The notes beneath the pieces were generated by a model. It had not been told where the DNA came from. It did no database searches and saw only the letters and a list, made by a program, of their open reading frames with translations. Shown one piece after another: positions 35,044 through 45,003 of a stretch of DNA of 64,000 nt. A program made the position numbers and the translations under genes. How positions within the stretch are numbered: position 1 is the stretch's first letter; the number at the start of each line of letters is the position of its first letter. The DNA is from Bacteriovoracaceae bacterium (GTDB lineage: Bacteria; Bdellovibrionota; Bacteriovoracia; Bacteriovoracales; Bacteriovoracaceae). The stretch lies in contig JAOARC010000050.1 in NCBI GenBank assembly GCA_025210745.1, positions 1 through 64,000 of the forward strand. The letters are read 5' to 3'.

Positions 35044-35703
35044 TTAGCTAATTATCTGACCATCTTCAATTGTTATTTTCTTCTCAAAGGAATTAGCCAC
35101 CGCATCATCATGAGTAACTATAATTAATGCACTTCCAAAAGCTGTAGATAAAGACTTTAAAAGCTCTACAACCTTTGAGGAATTAACTGAGTCGAGGTTC
35201 CCTGTTGGCTCATCGCACAGCAGTAATTTAGGTCTCAACGACAATGCCCTTATTATATTTATTCTTTGTTGCTCTCCCCCAGATATCTGATGTGGATATT
35301 TCTTAAGTAAATGATCTACCCCTAACTTCTTAGCAAGTTCCACAACAAATGGCTTTATATCTGACAACGCTCTTGCCCCAATTCTTGCCGGTAATAAAAT
35401 ATTATCTAAACAATTCATAGAAGGTAATAAAAAGTGAAATTGAAATATAAATCCAATAGAAGAGTTTCTAAAAATAGCAAGGTCATCATCTTTAAAAGGA
35501 ACAATATCTTTTCCCGCTACAATAACCTTACCTGTATCTGGTTTATCAAGACCTCCAATTAAATAAAGAAGTGTTGATTTTCCCGAACCTGAAGCTCCCT
35601 TTAAAACAATTTGACTACGCTCTTTTAATTCAAGATTAATACCTTTTAAAACTTGTGTCACACCGAAAGACTTCGTTACATTTTCCACCTTAACAAAATT
35701 CAT
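35044..35703 (-). CDS. lolD: LolD-type ABC transporter ATPase
   Basis: ATPase of the LolCDE machine that releases lipoproteins from the inner membrane. It shows Walker A GASGSGKST, the Q-loop FIFQFHFLLP, signature SGGEQQRINIIRAL, and Walker B LLLCDEPTGNLD. The frame runs back to 35775, but that part lies inside the upstream permease gene. ATG at 35703 is chosen: it gives MNFVKVENVTKSFG, has AGGAG ten bases upstream, follows the permease stop by one base, and gives 219 residues, the usual LolD size. MacB-type export ATPases are the alternative. Confidence 0.9.
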   Translation of the reverse strand: MNFVKVENVTKSFGVTQVLKGINLELKERSQIVLKGASGSGKSTLLYLIGGLDKPDTGKVIVAGKDIVPFKDDDLAIFRNSSIGFIFQFHFLLPSMNCLDNILLPARIGARALSDIKPFVVELAKKLGVDHLLKKYPHQISGGEQQRINIIRALSLRPKLLLCDEPTGNLDSVNSSKVVELLKSLSTAFGSALIIVTHDDAVANSFEKKITIEDGQIIS

Positions 35704-35704
35704 C

Positions 35705-36898
35705 TTAAGAAAACTCCTGTCTAAGACCAAAAAGAAGTCTTTTCCTTTTAAGTCTGTATATTGATATTCCTCCAATAAGTACTATCCATAGAAATGCTCC
35801 TAAAAAAACAATTAGAAAGTCATTCAATTCTAAATCTAAGTGAAGCTTTGATAAAACGTATATATCTCCAGGCAATTCAAAGATAGAAAGATTTTGTAAT
35901 AAATAATCAAATATTCTTGCAAAAACGATTGATAACAAACAAGAAATAACCCAAATCGAAACAAGTAAATACATCCAAAATCTCACTAAAACAGCTTTAC
36001 TTAACCCTAGTGCCCTAAGCAAGAAGAAGCTTTTTGACTGCCTTTCTAAAACAAAAATAATAAAAGCTAAGACATTAAAAACTGATACAATAACAATTAG
36101 TTGCAATATCATTGTTATCGATAGTTTCTCAACACCCACAGCTTCTAAAAGAGTTGAATACTCTTTCCAAAATGGAAAGAAGACAAATGCTGTAGACTCC
36201 AATTTTGACTCAAAAGAACTTACTCTTTCACTTATTTCATCTTTAGATGCCTGATATAAAAGTTTAATATATGATTTGTTCGAAGCTAATGGCCTATAAC
36301 CATAAATAGACGATAAGGTATTTTTATTCACATAGACATAACGTAAATTCTTTTCGTAAATACCATGATCAATAATTTTGGTGACTATAAAATTTTTAAG
36401 TACCGTTGAACCCTTTATTGTATTTTTATTTGTAGAAAACAAGAATGTTATTTCATCTCCAATATTTACAAATAATTCATCAGCAAGTTCTTTTCCAATC
36501 ATTATTTCATTCGTAGATATTTTATCAACACCTAAACTTAATACTTTTGAAAAAGAAACCTCGTTAACCCCATTCACTAAAACGGCCTTAGAGGTCTGTC
36601 CATGTATTAAGAATGACTGCATTTGTAATACATGTGTTACATTAAAATCATTTGTAGAAAAAAGCTTATTATCTAATTTATTACTATTATAAACACCTAT
36701 AGAAGATTTTACGATAATATCAGATGATGAGTTCTTTAAAGAATTAATTAAAGTACTTTCAAATCCATCCATCAACCCTACTGTTGATAAAATAACAGCA
36801 ATAGAAAAAGCAAAGCTTAAAATAGCTCCGATTAAAAATCGAACTGATGATTTTTTCTCTAAGATAATTTTAAAGAGTTGAAAAAAAGGTAATTTCAC
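35705..36898 (-). CDS. lolC: LolC/LolE-type ABC permease
   Basis: 397-residue inner-membrane permease with LolC/E topology: one N-terminal TM (about 20-42) with the SxVGLMDGFE motif after it, a large periplasmic domain (about 45-255), and three C-terminal TM helices in an FtsX fold (about 260-380) with a LRALGLSKAVLVRF coupling segment. Only one permease is present, as in species where a single LolF-like subunit replaces LolC and LolE. It lies seven bases after lysS and one base before lolD. Confidence 0.88.
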   Translation of the reverse strand: MKLPFFQLFKIILEKKSSVRFLIGAILSFAFSIAVILSTVGLMDGFESTLINSLKNSSSDIIVKSSIGVYNSNKLDNKLFSTNDFNVTHVLQMQSFLIHGQTSKAVLVNGVNEVSFSKVLSLGVDKISTNEIMIGKELADELFVNIGDEITFLFSTNKNTIKGSTVLKNFIVTKIIDHGIYEKNLRYVYVNKNTLSSIYGYRPLASNKSYIKLLYQASKDEISERVSSFESKLESTAFVFFPFWKEYSTLLEAVGVEKLSITMILQLIVIVSVFNVLAFIIFVLERQSKSFFLLRALGLSKAVLVRFWMYLLVSIWVISCLLSIVFARIFDYLLQNLSIFELPGDIYVLSKLHLDLELNDFLIVFLGAFLWIVLIGGISIYRLKRKRLLFGLRQEFS

Positions 36899-36905
36899 TT
36901 AGAAA

Positions 36906-38459
36906 TTACTCCTCACCCTCATTACTTTCAGATCTAAAGAAAGTTTCTTTTTTAAGTAGTGGAAATAAAATAACGTCTTTAATTGTCTGACTATCAGTTA
37001 AAAGCATAACTAATCTATCAATACCGATACCTTCACCAGCTGTTGGTGGCATCCCATACTCTAGAGCTCTAACATAATCATAATCAGGATCACATGCTTC
37101 ATCATCCCCGCCCTCTTTAAGCATTGCTTGATCAGCAAATCTTGAAAGCTGATCAGTTGGATCATTAAGCTCGTTAAATGCATTTGCAATTTCCCATCCA
37201 TTGATAAATAACTCAAACCGATCAACAACATCAGGATTCTCATCATTTCTTCTAGATAATGGTGAAACTTCAGTTGGATATTCTGTAATAAAAGTTGGAT
37301 TGATTAACTTGTCTTCAACAAATTCTTCAAAACATAAAACCATAAGTTTTGCTGCTGAGAACTTATCAAGATCATCTTTTTTAACTTCTAATTCATTTTT
37401 AGACTTTAATAATGAAATCATTTTGTCTTTATTTGTTAAGTCTTCTAAAGTTAAATCAGTGTACTTAACAACTGCATCTTTCATTGGAAGTCTTTCAAAC
37501 TTTGATCCAAAATCAATTTGTCTATCTCCCCATTTTATAACAGAGCTTCCCATTACATCTTTAGCAAGACCGTGAATTAATTTTTCAGTTAAGTCCATTA
37601 GATCTTCATATGTAGCATAAGCTTGGTAAAATTCGATTGATGTAAATTCAGGGTTATGCTTTAAAGATAAACCTTCGTTTCTAAAACATCTATTCATTTC
37701 AAATACTTTATCGTATCCACCAACTATTAATCTTTTTAGGTGAAGCTCAGGAGCTATTCTCATAAATAGTTCCATATCAAGAGCATTGTGATGAGTATTA
37801 AATGGCTTAGCTGTAGCTCCACCAGCAATTGAATGCATCATTGGAGTTTCAACTTCTAACCAATTGTCTTTATAAAAGAATTCTCTAATATATCTTACTA
37901 TTTCAGATCTCTTTTTAAGCTTATCTCTAGATTCAGTATTCATGATCATATCAACATATCTCATTCTGTATCTTGATTCTTGATCTGTTAATCCGTGAAA
38001 TTTTTCAGGTAAAGGTCTAATCGACTTTGTAACTACTTTAAATTCTAGTGCATTTAAAGTAAGTTCGCCTTTATTTGTTTTAAAGATATCACCTTTGGCC
38101 CAAATAATATCACCATAGTCACATAGCTTATAATCAGCAAAGCCTTCTTCATTAGTTACATTTTTTTTAACATAAACCTGAAATTTTCTTGATCCATCAT
38201 CAATTTTAATAAATGCAGCTTTACCAAAGTCTCTAACTAATAGAGCACGACCAGCAACACTATATGTATCAGTTTGTCCGATCTCTTCTTTAGCTAAATG
38301 ATCATATTTTTCAAATAAAGCATCTGCTTTTACAGAGGGTTTTACACCATGCTTATATGGATGAGAGTTCTGCTCTTGAAGTTTAGATCTTTTATCTATT
38401 CTTACTCCAACTTGCTCTGAATATAAATTTTCCCACTGATCAATGTACTTTTGCTTCAT
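36906..38459 (-). CDS. lysS: Lysyl-tRNA synthetase, class II
   Basis: Charges tRNA-Lys in the cytoplasm. The 517 residues have an N-terminal OB-fold anticodon-binding domain (about 60-175; FIKIDDGSRKFQVYVKK) and a class II catalytic core: motif 1 near YIREFFYKDNWLEVETPMM, motif 2 FRNEGLSLKHNPEFTSIEFY, motif 3 GEGIGIDRLVMLL. Length fits the family (about 490-510). It sits between prfB (69 bases upstream) and the lol genes. prfB-lysS is a widely conserved pair, also seen in E. coli. Confidence 0.97.
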   Translation of the reverse strand: MKQKYIDQWENLYSEQVGVRIDKRSKLQEQNSHPYKHGVKPSVKADALFEKYDHLAKEEIGQTDTYSVAGRALLVRDFGKAAFIKIDDGSRKFQVYVKKNVTNEEGFADYKLCDYGDIIWAKGDIFKTNKGELTLNALEFKVVTKSIRPLPEKFHGLTDQESRYRMRYVDMIMNTESRDKLKKRSEIVRYIREFFYKDNWLEVETPMMHSIAGGATAKPFNTHHNALDMELFMRIAPELHLKRLIVGGYDKVFEMNRCFRNEGLSLKHNPEFTSIEFYQAYATYEDLMDLTEKLIHGLAKDVMGSSVIKWGDRQIDFGSKFERLPMKDAVVKYTDLTLEDLTNKDKMISLLKSKNELEVKKDDLDKFSAAKLMVLCFEEFVEDKLINPTFITEYPTEVSPLSRRNDENPDVVDRFELFINGWEIANAFNELNDPTDQLSRFADQAMLKEGGDDEACDPDYDYVRALEYGMPPTAGEGIGIDRLVMLLTDSQTIKDVILFPLLKKETFFRSESNEGEE

Positions 38460-38491
38460 GTAAATATCCTTAAAAATCTCTAAATTATTTT

Positions 38492-38520
38492 ATGGGGCAT
38501 CATATAGTCTAAGTGCCCAT
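38492..38520 (-). terminator. Possible stem-loop between prfB and lysS
   Basis: On the minus strand ATGGGCA (38520-38514) pairs with TGCCC-C-AT (38499-38492) with one bulged base and a loop of about 14. The tract after it is AT-rich but has no clean T-run, so it may be a weak terminator, an attenuator or an mRNA-processing site. Confidence 0.35.
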
Positions 38521-38528
38521 TTTGGCAA

Positions 38529-39657
38529 TTATTCTGCGGTGTTATCTAAGGCTCGCCATTTTAAAAAGTCTTTAATAAATGGATCAATATCACCATCTAA
38601 AACTTTGGTTGCATTTGAGCTTTCACAATTAGTTCTATGATCCTTAACCATCTTATAAGGATGAAGAACATAAGATCTAATTTGAGACCCCCAACCAATT
38701 TCTTTTTTATTGGCTTCATTTTCAGCATCTTTTGCTCTTTTTTCTTCCATGGCCTTTTCATAAAGCCTTGATTTTAGAACTTTCATTGCTGTTAACTTAT
38801 TTTGAAGCTGGCTTCTTTCATTTTGACACGTAACAACGATACCTGATGGATTATGGGTAATTCTAACAGCCGAATCCGTTGTATTTACAGATTGACCACC
38901 AGCACCACCAGATCTGTATACATCTATACGAAGGTCTTTATCTAAAATTTCAATTTCTATATTGTCATCTACCTCTGGAGATACATACACAGAAGCAAAT
39001 GAAGTATGTCTTCTAGCATTTGAATCAAACGGAGAAATACGAACTAATCTATGAATTCCGCTCTCTCCTTTTAAATGACCAAAAGCAAATTCTCCGCTAA
39101 CCATAAAGGTAACTGATTTTATTCCAGCACTATCACCATATTGATGATCCATAACTGTAACTTTATGCCCTTTAGCCTCTGCCCATCTTGTAAGCATTCT
39201 GTAGAGCATACTTGCCCAGTCACAAGACTCTGTCCCACCTGCTCCAGCATTTATAGATACAATAGCATTATTTGGGTCTGTTTCTTCTGATAAAAGAGCT
39301 TGTTCCTGAGCAGCTAAAAGAGCTTCTTCCATTGTAGTAAAGACTTCGATGGCCATAGCATCAGAATCAGAGTCTCCTTCTTTAGCGTACTCAACTAAGA
39401 TTTCAAATTCTTCAAATAGCTCATTAACCCCATCAAACTTTTTAACGACAGAATCAATTATAGATTTTTCTTTTTGAATTTTTGATGCATTATCTGAATC
39501 GTTCCAAAAGCCTTCTAATGCTTCTAGTTCTGATATTTCACTTAGACGTCTTTTCTTTTTATCAACGTCAAAGTGACCCCCTAAGGTGATTAAGGATTTC
39601 CTTACAAGAGTCTAACTTTTGTAGTATTTCGTTTAGTTCTAAAGATAAATTACTCAT
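38529..39657 (-). CDS. prfB: Peptide chain release factor 2, programmed +1 frameshift
   Basis: RF2 ends translation at UGA and UAA. The gene is in two frames. ATG at 39657 opens 29 codons ending AGG GGG TCA CTT, followed by in-frame TGA (39570-39568); slipping forward one base on CTT continues as GAC (39569-39567) to the stop at 38529, about 375 residues in all. This matches the E. coli signal (Shine-Dalgarno-like AGGGGG, spacer, CTT TGA C). Beyond the shift are the RF2 anticodon motif SPF in RISPFDSNARRH and the catalytic GGQ in SGGAGGQSVNTTD. Low RF2 makes UGA reading slow and favours the shift: autoregulation. Confidence 0.96.
39567..39582 (-). promoter_or_regulatory. prfB recoding site
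   Basis: AGGGGG (39582-39577), TCA, CTT (39573-39571), TGA (39570-39568), C (39567). The internal Shine-Dalgarno-like hexamer lies three bases from the slippery CTT, the same spacing as in E. coli prfB. Without the shift only a 29-residue peptide would be made. Confidence 0.93.
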
Positions 39658-39699
39658 AGAAAGTAATTTATCTTATTAGATATCCCCAGGCAAGAAGAC

Positions 39700-42030
39700 T
39701 TATCTAAGTTCCTCACATGGAAAAGGATTTGTTACAGCAGCTTCAGAATAGAAAGCTAAAACCTCTAAAATTTTAGCTATAGTAAATCTTGTTGCAGAAG
39801 ATTTTTGATTTTTTTCTTTTTTTGCTTTAAACCACAAAAACTTCGCACCTTGTCCAATTGTCCTAAATATATTTCCTTCTACATCTGGTACCTGCTCATA
39901 CTTTAAAAGATACCAAAAAAAGACCTTAGAATCTTTCTTTAAGGACTCTACTGGAATAATCGCTTTAATTGCATCTTCATAAATGGGATAAGCAATTTCA
40001 GCTTCAACTGGTTGTAAAATCCCATCTGGTAAAGATCCTTGCTTTATACCACGTTGATCAAACTTATTTATAGTCTGCTCAATCGCCATAAGTCCTGCAA
40101 ACATACTAAAATAATCGCCACTTTCCATCGGAACAGGAGAACCATCTTCAAAAAGAGTACACGATCTGGAAAATCTTTCAGCTACATAAAAGAATTCATC
40201 TATTTTTTCAGCTGATAAACTTTCTAAATAGTTATAAAGCCCCGGTAAATGATCGGCAATTGTTGATCCATTATATTTAGTATTAAACATTTGTTTATAT
40301 TTTTTTCTATAAAACTCTGGAAGATATCTTCCTTTTGCATCGAGATGACAATCACTATCTTCAATACATAGTTTTTTCATTTCAGTATCAATCGCATTTG
40401 CAATACTTCCCGAAGAAATAAGGTCCAAAGCAAACTCTGTCGCTTCATTAATCTCCATTATTGCATTACCATTTGATTGATGCTGAAAAAGTGTTGTCAT
40501 TAAAGTTATAGTTTCAGCATTATTTAAATACTGTCCCGGATGAACTATACCTTCACCTTCTAAAATATCAAGATACTCTCCCATAAGATCATTTAAATTC
40601 TTTTGCGAAAGACCTATACCATAAAGATACTTTTCATTCTTTTGTGTTGCATATTTCTTATATAGTCTGAGTAAAATATTTTCAAAAACAGATATTTCAA
40701 ACATCGAAAATGGTGTTCTTCCATAGTTTTTAATAAACTTAGCTGAACTATTATGACCTTTGAAATAAGCATACTTTTTAGCGATACGACTAAAGCTATC
40801 TAAATAGTTTCTTTCTTTTTTATCTATTGTGTATGCATAAAAACGTATGTTTTCTAAATTTTTTTGACTCAAGAGTTCTTTTTCATATCTGCCAAATAGC
40901 CTATAAAAGAAAACTCCTCTTTCTAAATTATCCAGTATAATATCATCAACAAGGATAGATATATCTCTTGCTGTGAAAATATCAGATTCAGAAGAAAGCA
41001 ACGCTCCTTTAAGTTTTTGAATATTATTTTTATATTTTCTATAAACCTCAATTTTATCTGTAAAAATAAGAATTGCATCAAATAGCTCATCTATAGTAAA
41101 AAGCTCCTCTTCTGAAAACTTACTATAAAAAAGACTTCTTTTTACTGTTCTCATATCAGCAAATAAAGTATTTACTAAACCTTTTTCAATTCCAAAGTTA
41201 TCATGATCAATAAGCTTAAATTGCGAAACATCAAATACCATTTTTCCTAAATCAGACAATTTTCTTAAAAGGAGCATCAACTCCTTAGAAGTTAACTCAT
41301 CCTTTTGTCCTCCCAAAATAACCTTTTTAACAAAAAGGAGTTTAGAACTATTTTCAATAATACGAGAGCTATCTAATGCTCTAAACTTATTTAAAAATTT
41401 CGACAAGACTAATCTATTATTATTCTCATGACCTTTATGTTCAGATATAAGAAGATCTGCAATTCTATTAAATCCAGTAAAAACCGCAGATTTTCTATAG
41501 TTATGGACTTTGTACGTCTTTGTTGTTAAATCGGAAAAGTACTCATAGATATTGCTATTAACAACATACTTATTTACATCAATAAAAACACTTATAAGAT
41601 CATTCACATGTTCTAAAGAAATATAATTGGGATCATCGCCATATAAAAGTGAATTCATATCAAATATAGCTTCTAAAGGATTTACTAAAGCTGGATCAAA
41701 ATCTTTTAAATTATCATCAATAAATTTAACAAGCTTTGTCTTTGAAAGATAACCAGGCCTATCGGTTTTAACAACTTGAACAAAGTCATTTAAATAAGAA
41801 CCTAAACATTCTAAATCCTTTGTTATAATCTTAACAAAATAATTTGAAATGGCATCAGTGTTTAATGTACAACTAGATGCTGCCTCTAATTCTTGCGTTT
41901 TTCTATCTTCATCAAAAAGGTCACCAGCCGTTGATTTTACAGCTCTTTCTATTTTTTGCACATCTTTTTTCGAGCAGGAAATAGCAAGCATAAGAACAAA
42001 AAGTAAATGTACTAACATCTTTAAACGCAT
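39700..42030 (-). CDS. Large lipoprotein of unknown function (776 aa)
   Basis: I do not recognise a family. The signal peptide ends in LAISC (lipidated Cys19). The remainder looks all-helical, with many aromatic and charged residues and no repeats or TM segments. Cys pairs occur in CTLN near 54, DLECLG near 74, KLCIEDSDCHLDAKGRYLPE near 560 and RSCTLF near 630. The segment LITFLM-like helices and conserved YLPEFYRKKYKQMF do not point to an enzyme. It lies between a porin-like gene (38 bases upstream) and prfB (42 bases downstream), on the same strand; a shared envelope role with the porin-like protein is a guess. Confidence 0.75.
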   Translation of the reverse strand: MRLKMLVHLLFVLMLAISCSKKDVQKIERAVKSTAGDLFDEDRKTQELEAASSCTLNTDAISNYFVKIITKDLECLGSYLNDFVQVVKTDRPGYLSKTKLVKFIDDNLKDFDPALVNPLEAIFDMNSLLYGDDPNYISLEHVNDLISVFIDVNKYVVNSNIYEYFSDLTTKTYKVHNYRKSAVFTGFNRIADLLISEHKGHENNNRLVLSKFLNKFRALDSSRIIENSSKLLFVKKVILGGQKDELTSKELMLLLRKLSDLGKMVFDVSQFKLIDHDNFGIEKGLVNTLFADMRTVKRSLFYSKFSEEELFTIDELFDAILIFTDKIEVYRKYKNNIQKLKGALLSSESDIFTARDISILVDDIILDNLERGVFFYRLFGRYEKELLSQKNLENIRFYAYTIDKKERNYLDSFSRIAKKYAYFKGHNSSAKFIKNYGRTPFSMFEISVFENILLRLYKKYATQKNEKYLYGIGLSQKNLNDLMGEYLDILEGEGIVHPGQYLNNAETITLMTTLFQHQSNGNAIMEINEATEFALDLISSGSIANAIDTEMKKLCIEDSDCHLDAKGRYLPEFYRKKYKQMFNTKYNGSTIADHLPGLYNYLESLSAEKIDEFFYVAERFSRSCTLFEDGSPVPMESGDYFSMFAGLMAIEQTINKFDQRGIKQGSLPDGILQPVEAEIAYPIYEDAIKAIIPVESLKKDSKVFFWYLLKYEQVPDVEGNIFRTIGQGAKFLWFKAKKEKNQKSSATRFTIAKILEVLAFYSEAAVTNPFPCEELR

Positions 42031-42068
42031 TTTTTAGTACTCCTAAACAAATACGTGCAAAAACCTAA

Positions 42069-43430
42069 TTAAAATAGGTACTTCAAAGAACCATAGAATG
42101 CATCGTTATTCACGAATTTATCCCAATATGACTCTTCTTTTTCGTTTGTACCAATCATATTAACACCTAAAGAAGTCATTAATGATGGAGATACCTGATA
42201 GTTTGCACGAATCATTGTTAATCTGTCTTCCGTGAGCATATCAAATTTATAATCTAAACCAACACTTACTTTCCTTGTAATATGTGAACCAATATTAAAA
42301 TGTATGGCCTGGTTCCATCTTGGATATTGAAGTAATGGATCGCTTTCTTTATCGAACTCACTAATTCTTGCAATATAATTAATTGCACCAGTCATATTAT
42401 TATCTTTATACTCAAATCCCCCACCCACATAATCTTCTTGGATTTTCTTAGGGTTCATTTCTAGCCATGTTTTAACTTCGCTTGCAACTTCCGGTGTTTT
42501 ACTGGGCCTAACAAATAATGAAGTTAAGTTTAGAGCAAAGTTTTTAGTAAAATCATATTTAATATCACCACCATAAACCTCATGATAATAAACTTCTGGA
42601 GTGACATCAACTTCTACAATAGAACCATTTAAACCAACCTCTAAAGGTGTTGAAACTGTATTTTCTGGTTTCTTCATATAAAAGGCATCAATAGATATCT
42701 CTTCATGAGAAAAACCTAATCTCGTTCCGTAAGAAGGATTAAAAACAATAGTGGATATATTTGGCATTTCAACATTATAAAAAACCGGAAGATAGGTTCC
42801 GCTTACATTTGCTTGGGCAGGAGGTGCATCACACCAAGCATTTTTACAAGTAATCGTTCCTTTATCTTCATCAATAACTGTATTAGGATTCATTTCTGGA
42901 ACATATATAAATGAAGCAAACATATCTATCTTTATTCCATTAGAAAACTGTTTAAAAGCTCTTAAACCTGTCAAACCTTCTTGCCCAGGATCAAAGCCAT
43001 CAAAATTAACTCGATTATTTAACTTACCAAAAGACCAATTTTTATCTGCGTGTGACCATGGAAGAACAAATCTACCAAAAGAAGATTCTATATTATATTT
43101 TGAAAGATGAGTTGAGATATAAGCTTCTGGAATAGAAAACATAAAGTTTTCTTTATTATTATATCTCGTTTTTAGTTCAAATTTCTTTCCAATTACACTT
43201 GCTGATTCACTCTTTTCATATTTTAAGTTTAAGTCAGCTCTGAATTGATTTCCTTCTACTTCACCAACATCTTCAACAAGTTGATTTGAAGATAATTCAA
43301 TATTTCCAGAAAATCCTTCCGGCAAAAATAATGCAGATCTTGTATTTGAAATACTAGCAGTTGTTACAGAGCTAAAAGAACTTGTAACAAATGTTGCTGT
43401 TAACATTAATTGCTTTAAACTTAGATTCAT
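42069..43430 (-). CDS. Outer-membrane beta-barrel (porin-like) protein
   Basis: 453 residues with a Sec signal peptide (about 1-26) and then alternating amphipathic strands throughout. The chain ends AFYGSLKYLF, the terminal-Phe beta-signal read by BamA. Strands such as FALNLTSLFVRPSK, AINYIARISEFD and KVSVGLDYKFDM are typical of barrel hairpins. There is no plug domain, so a TonB receptor is unlikely. One Cys pair occurs in TCKNAWCDAPP near 205, in a probable outer loop. Substrate unknown. AAGGTG precedes the ATG. First gene of the long minus-strand run. Confidence 0.78.
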   Translation of the reverse strand: MNLSLKQLMLTATFVTSSFSSVTTASISNTRSALFLPEGFSGNIELSSNQLVEDVGEVEGNQFRADLNLKYEKSESASVIGKKFELKTRYNNKENFMFSIPEAYISTHLSKYNIESSFGRFVLPWSHADKNWSFGKLNNRVNFDGFDPGQEGLTGLRAFKQFSNGIKIDMFASFIYVPEMNPNTVIDEDKGTITCKNAWCDAPPAQANVSGTYLPVFYNVEMPNISTIVFNPSYGTRLGFSHEEISIDAFYMKKPENTVSTPLEVGLNGSIVEVDVTPEVYYHEVYGGDIKYDFTKNFALNLTSLFVRPSKTPEVASEVKTWLEMNPKKIQEDYVGGGFEYKDNNMTGAINYIARISEFDKESDPLLQYPRWNQAIHFNIGSHITRKVSVGLDYKFDMLTEDRLTMIRANYQVSPSLMTSLGVNMIGTNEKEESYWDKFVNNDAFYGSLKYLF

Positions 43431-43658
43431 TATTCACCTTTTAATAATCTCTATAAGTTATCACTTTTTGCAAAGCACAACTCAATAATTTTTCTATTTT
43501 GTAAAAAATACTGACTTTGATCCTAAATCAAGTTAACACGTATTTTCAACAGGTTATTTAACAAATAAGGATGTAAAACAATTTAAGTTATTTTAAGTTG
43601 CTAAAATCACTAGCAAATCATAAAGTACTTAAATATTAAAATAACCAAGGAGAATAGT

Positions 43659-44972
43659 ATGAGACTATGCGCACTGATGGTTTTATTATCACTAAGCATT
43701 TACGCAAATTTTGATAATTCAAAACTATTTATTAAAACAAATAATATTAAGAGTTTACCTCAATCAAAACTCATAAAATCGGTTAAACATTTATTTAATA
43801 ATAACTATATTGTTTCAACATCTGATGCTGTGGAACTTCAAAAAATATTAAAAAATAATAAGGAAATACTAGATACGCAAAAAAACTACAAATCAATAAA
43901 GTCTGTACTTCCAAAAGAGCAAAAACTTGTAAATAGCAGCATTAAAAGCTTTTTTAATACTCCATTTAATGATCCTCAAGTAGACAAGATCTGGTCTTTT
44001 AATGATGGTGAGGATTATGGTGTATCAGTTAATAAGTACTTTTTATCACCACTATCTAGGGAAAAAACTCTTAATATCGTGGCTGTTGTTGATACAGGAG
44101 TTGATTATAAACACGAAGATCTAAAAGATGTTATGTGGAAAAATAAAAAAGAAATTCCAGGTAACAAAATCGATGACGATGCAAACGGATATATTGATGA
44201 TGTTTATGGAATTGATACTTTAGATAAAGATGAGCAAGGTAATGCTACTGGAGATCCTATGGCATCTCATGCTCACGGTACTCACGTAGCTGGTACAATT
44301 GGGGCAAAACAAAATAATAATATTGGTATTGCAGGAATCTCTAGCTCAGCTAGAATTATGGCCATTAGAACTGTACCTGACTCTTCAGATGAGACAGATG
44401 CTGATATTGTTGAATCATTCTTATATGCTGCTAAGCACGGAGCTAAACTTATTAACTGTTCATTTGGAAAAAAAGTTAATGAGGGTGGAAATATTGTAAA
44501 TGAGACAATTACTCATATTGGAAAAGAGTATGGTGTTCTTACTATTGCTGCTGCAGGAAATGATAGCTCAAACAATGATACAAATCCAAAATACCCGGCT
44601 TCATTTGATAGCGACTACTTATTAGTTATTGCTTCAACAAATAAAGGATGGTTTGGAAATGGACTATCAAGTTTTTCTAACTATGGAAAAAAGACTGTTG
44701 ATGTAGCAGCACCAGGTTCTAGAATTTTTTCTACTGTACCAGGAAATAGTTACTCTTCAATGTCTGGAACATCAATGGCATCTCCTACTGCCGCTGGAGT
44801 TGCTTCAGAGGTTCTTGCAAACTTTCCTAGTCTGACTCCACTACAGCTTAAAAAAGTTATGATGGAATCGACAATAAAAGAAAGTAAATTTCAAGATAAA
44901 TTAGTTTCTTCTGGTAGAGTTGATCTAGCAAATGCTATTCAATATACCTTAGAAAACTTTAACAGCCTATAA
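43659..44972 (+). CDS. Secreted subtilisin-like (S8) serine protease
   Basis: 437 residues: signal peptide (about 1-16), a pro-region (about 17-115), and an S8 catalytic domain with Asp145 in VVDTGVDYKHEDL, His206 in HAHGTHVAGT, the oxyanion Asn in AAAGNDSS (near 292), and Ser372 in GTSMASPTAAG. An insertion with DDDANGYIDDVYG after the catalytic Asp is typical of the proprotein-convertase-like bacterial group. An export protease may digest prey or surface protein; that role is inferred. AAGGAGAA precedes the ATG. It has its own terminator. Confidence 0.95.
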   Translation: MRLCALMVLLSLSIYANFDNSKLFIKTNNIKSLPQSKLIKSVKHLFNNNYIVSTSDAVELQKILKNNKEILDTQKNYKSIKSVLPKEQKLVNSSIKSFFNTPFNDPQVDKIWSFNDGEDYGVSVNKYFLSPLSREKTLNIVAVVDTGVDYKHEDLKDVMWKNKKEIPGNKIDDDANGYIDDVYGIDTLDKDEQGNATGDPMASHAHGTHVAGTIGAKQNNNIGIAGISSSARIMAIRTVPDSSDETDADIVESFLYAAKHGAKLINCSFGKKVNEGGNIVNETITHIGKEYGVLTIAAAGNDSSNNDTNPKYPASFDSDYLLVIASTNKGWFGNGLSSFSNYGKKTVDVAAPGSRIFSTVPGNSYSSMSGTSMASPTAAGVASEVLANFPSLTPLQLKKVMMESTIKESKFQDKLVSSGRVDLANAIQYTLENFNSL

Positions 44973-44977
44973 AACAA

Positions 44978-45003
44978 AAAAGGGAGCTTTTAGGCTCCCT
45001 TTT
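44978..45003. terminator. Bidirectional terminator, S8 protease / ybeY
   Basis: AGGGAGC (44981-44987) pairs with GCTCCCT (44994-45000); A-rich sequence on the left and T-rich on the right give a T-tract on both strands. It serves the S8 gene on the plus strand. On the minus strand it overlaps the ybeY stop codon at 44990. Confidence 0.9.

Noticed and set aside
37201-37575. Plus-strand open frame antisense to lysS
   Set aside because: It lies fully inside a certain lysS gene and shows no start signal or family features.
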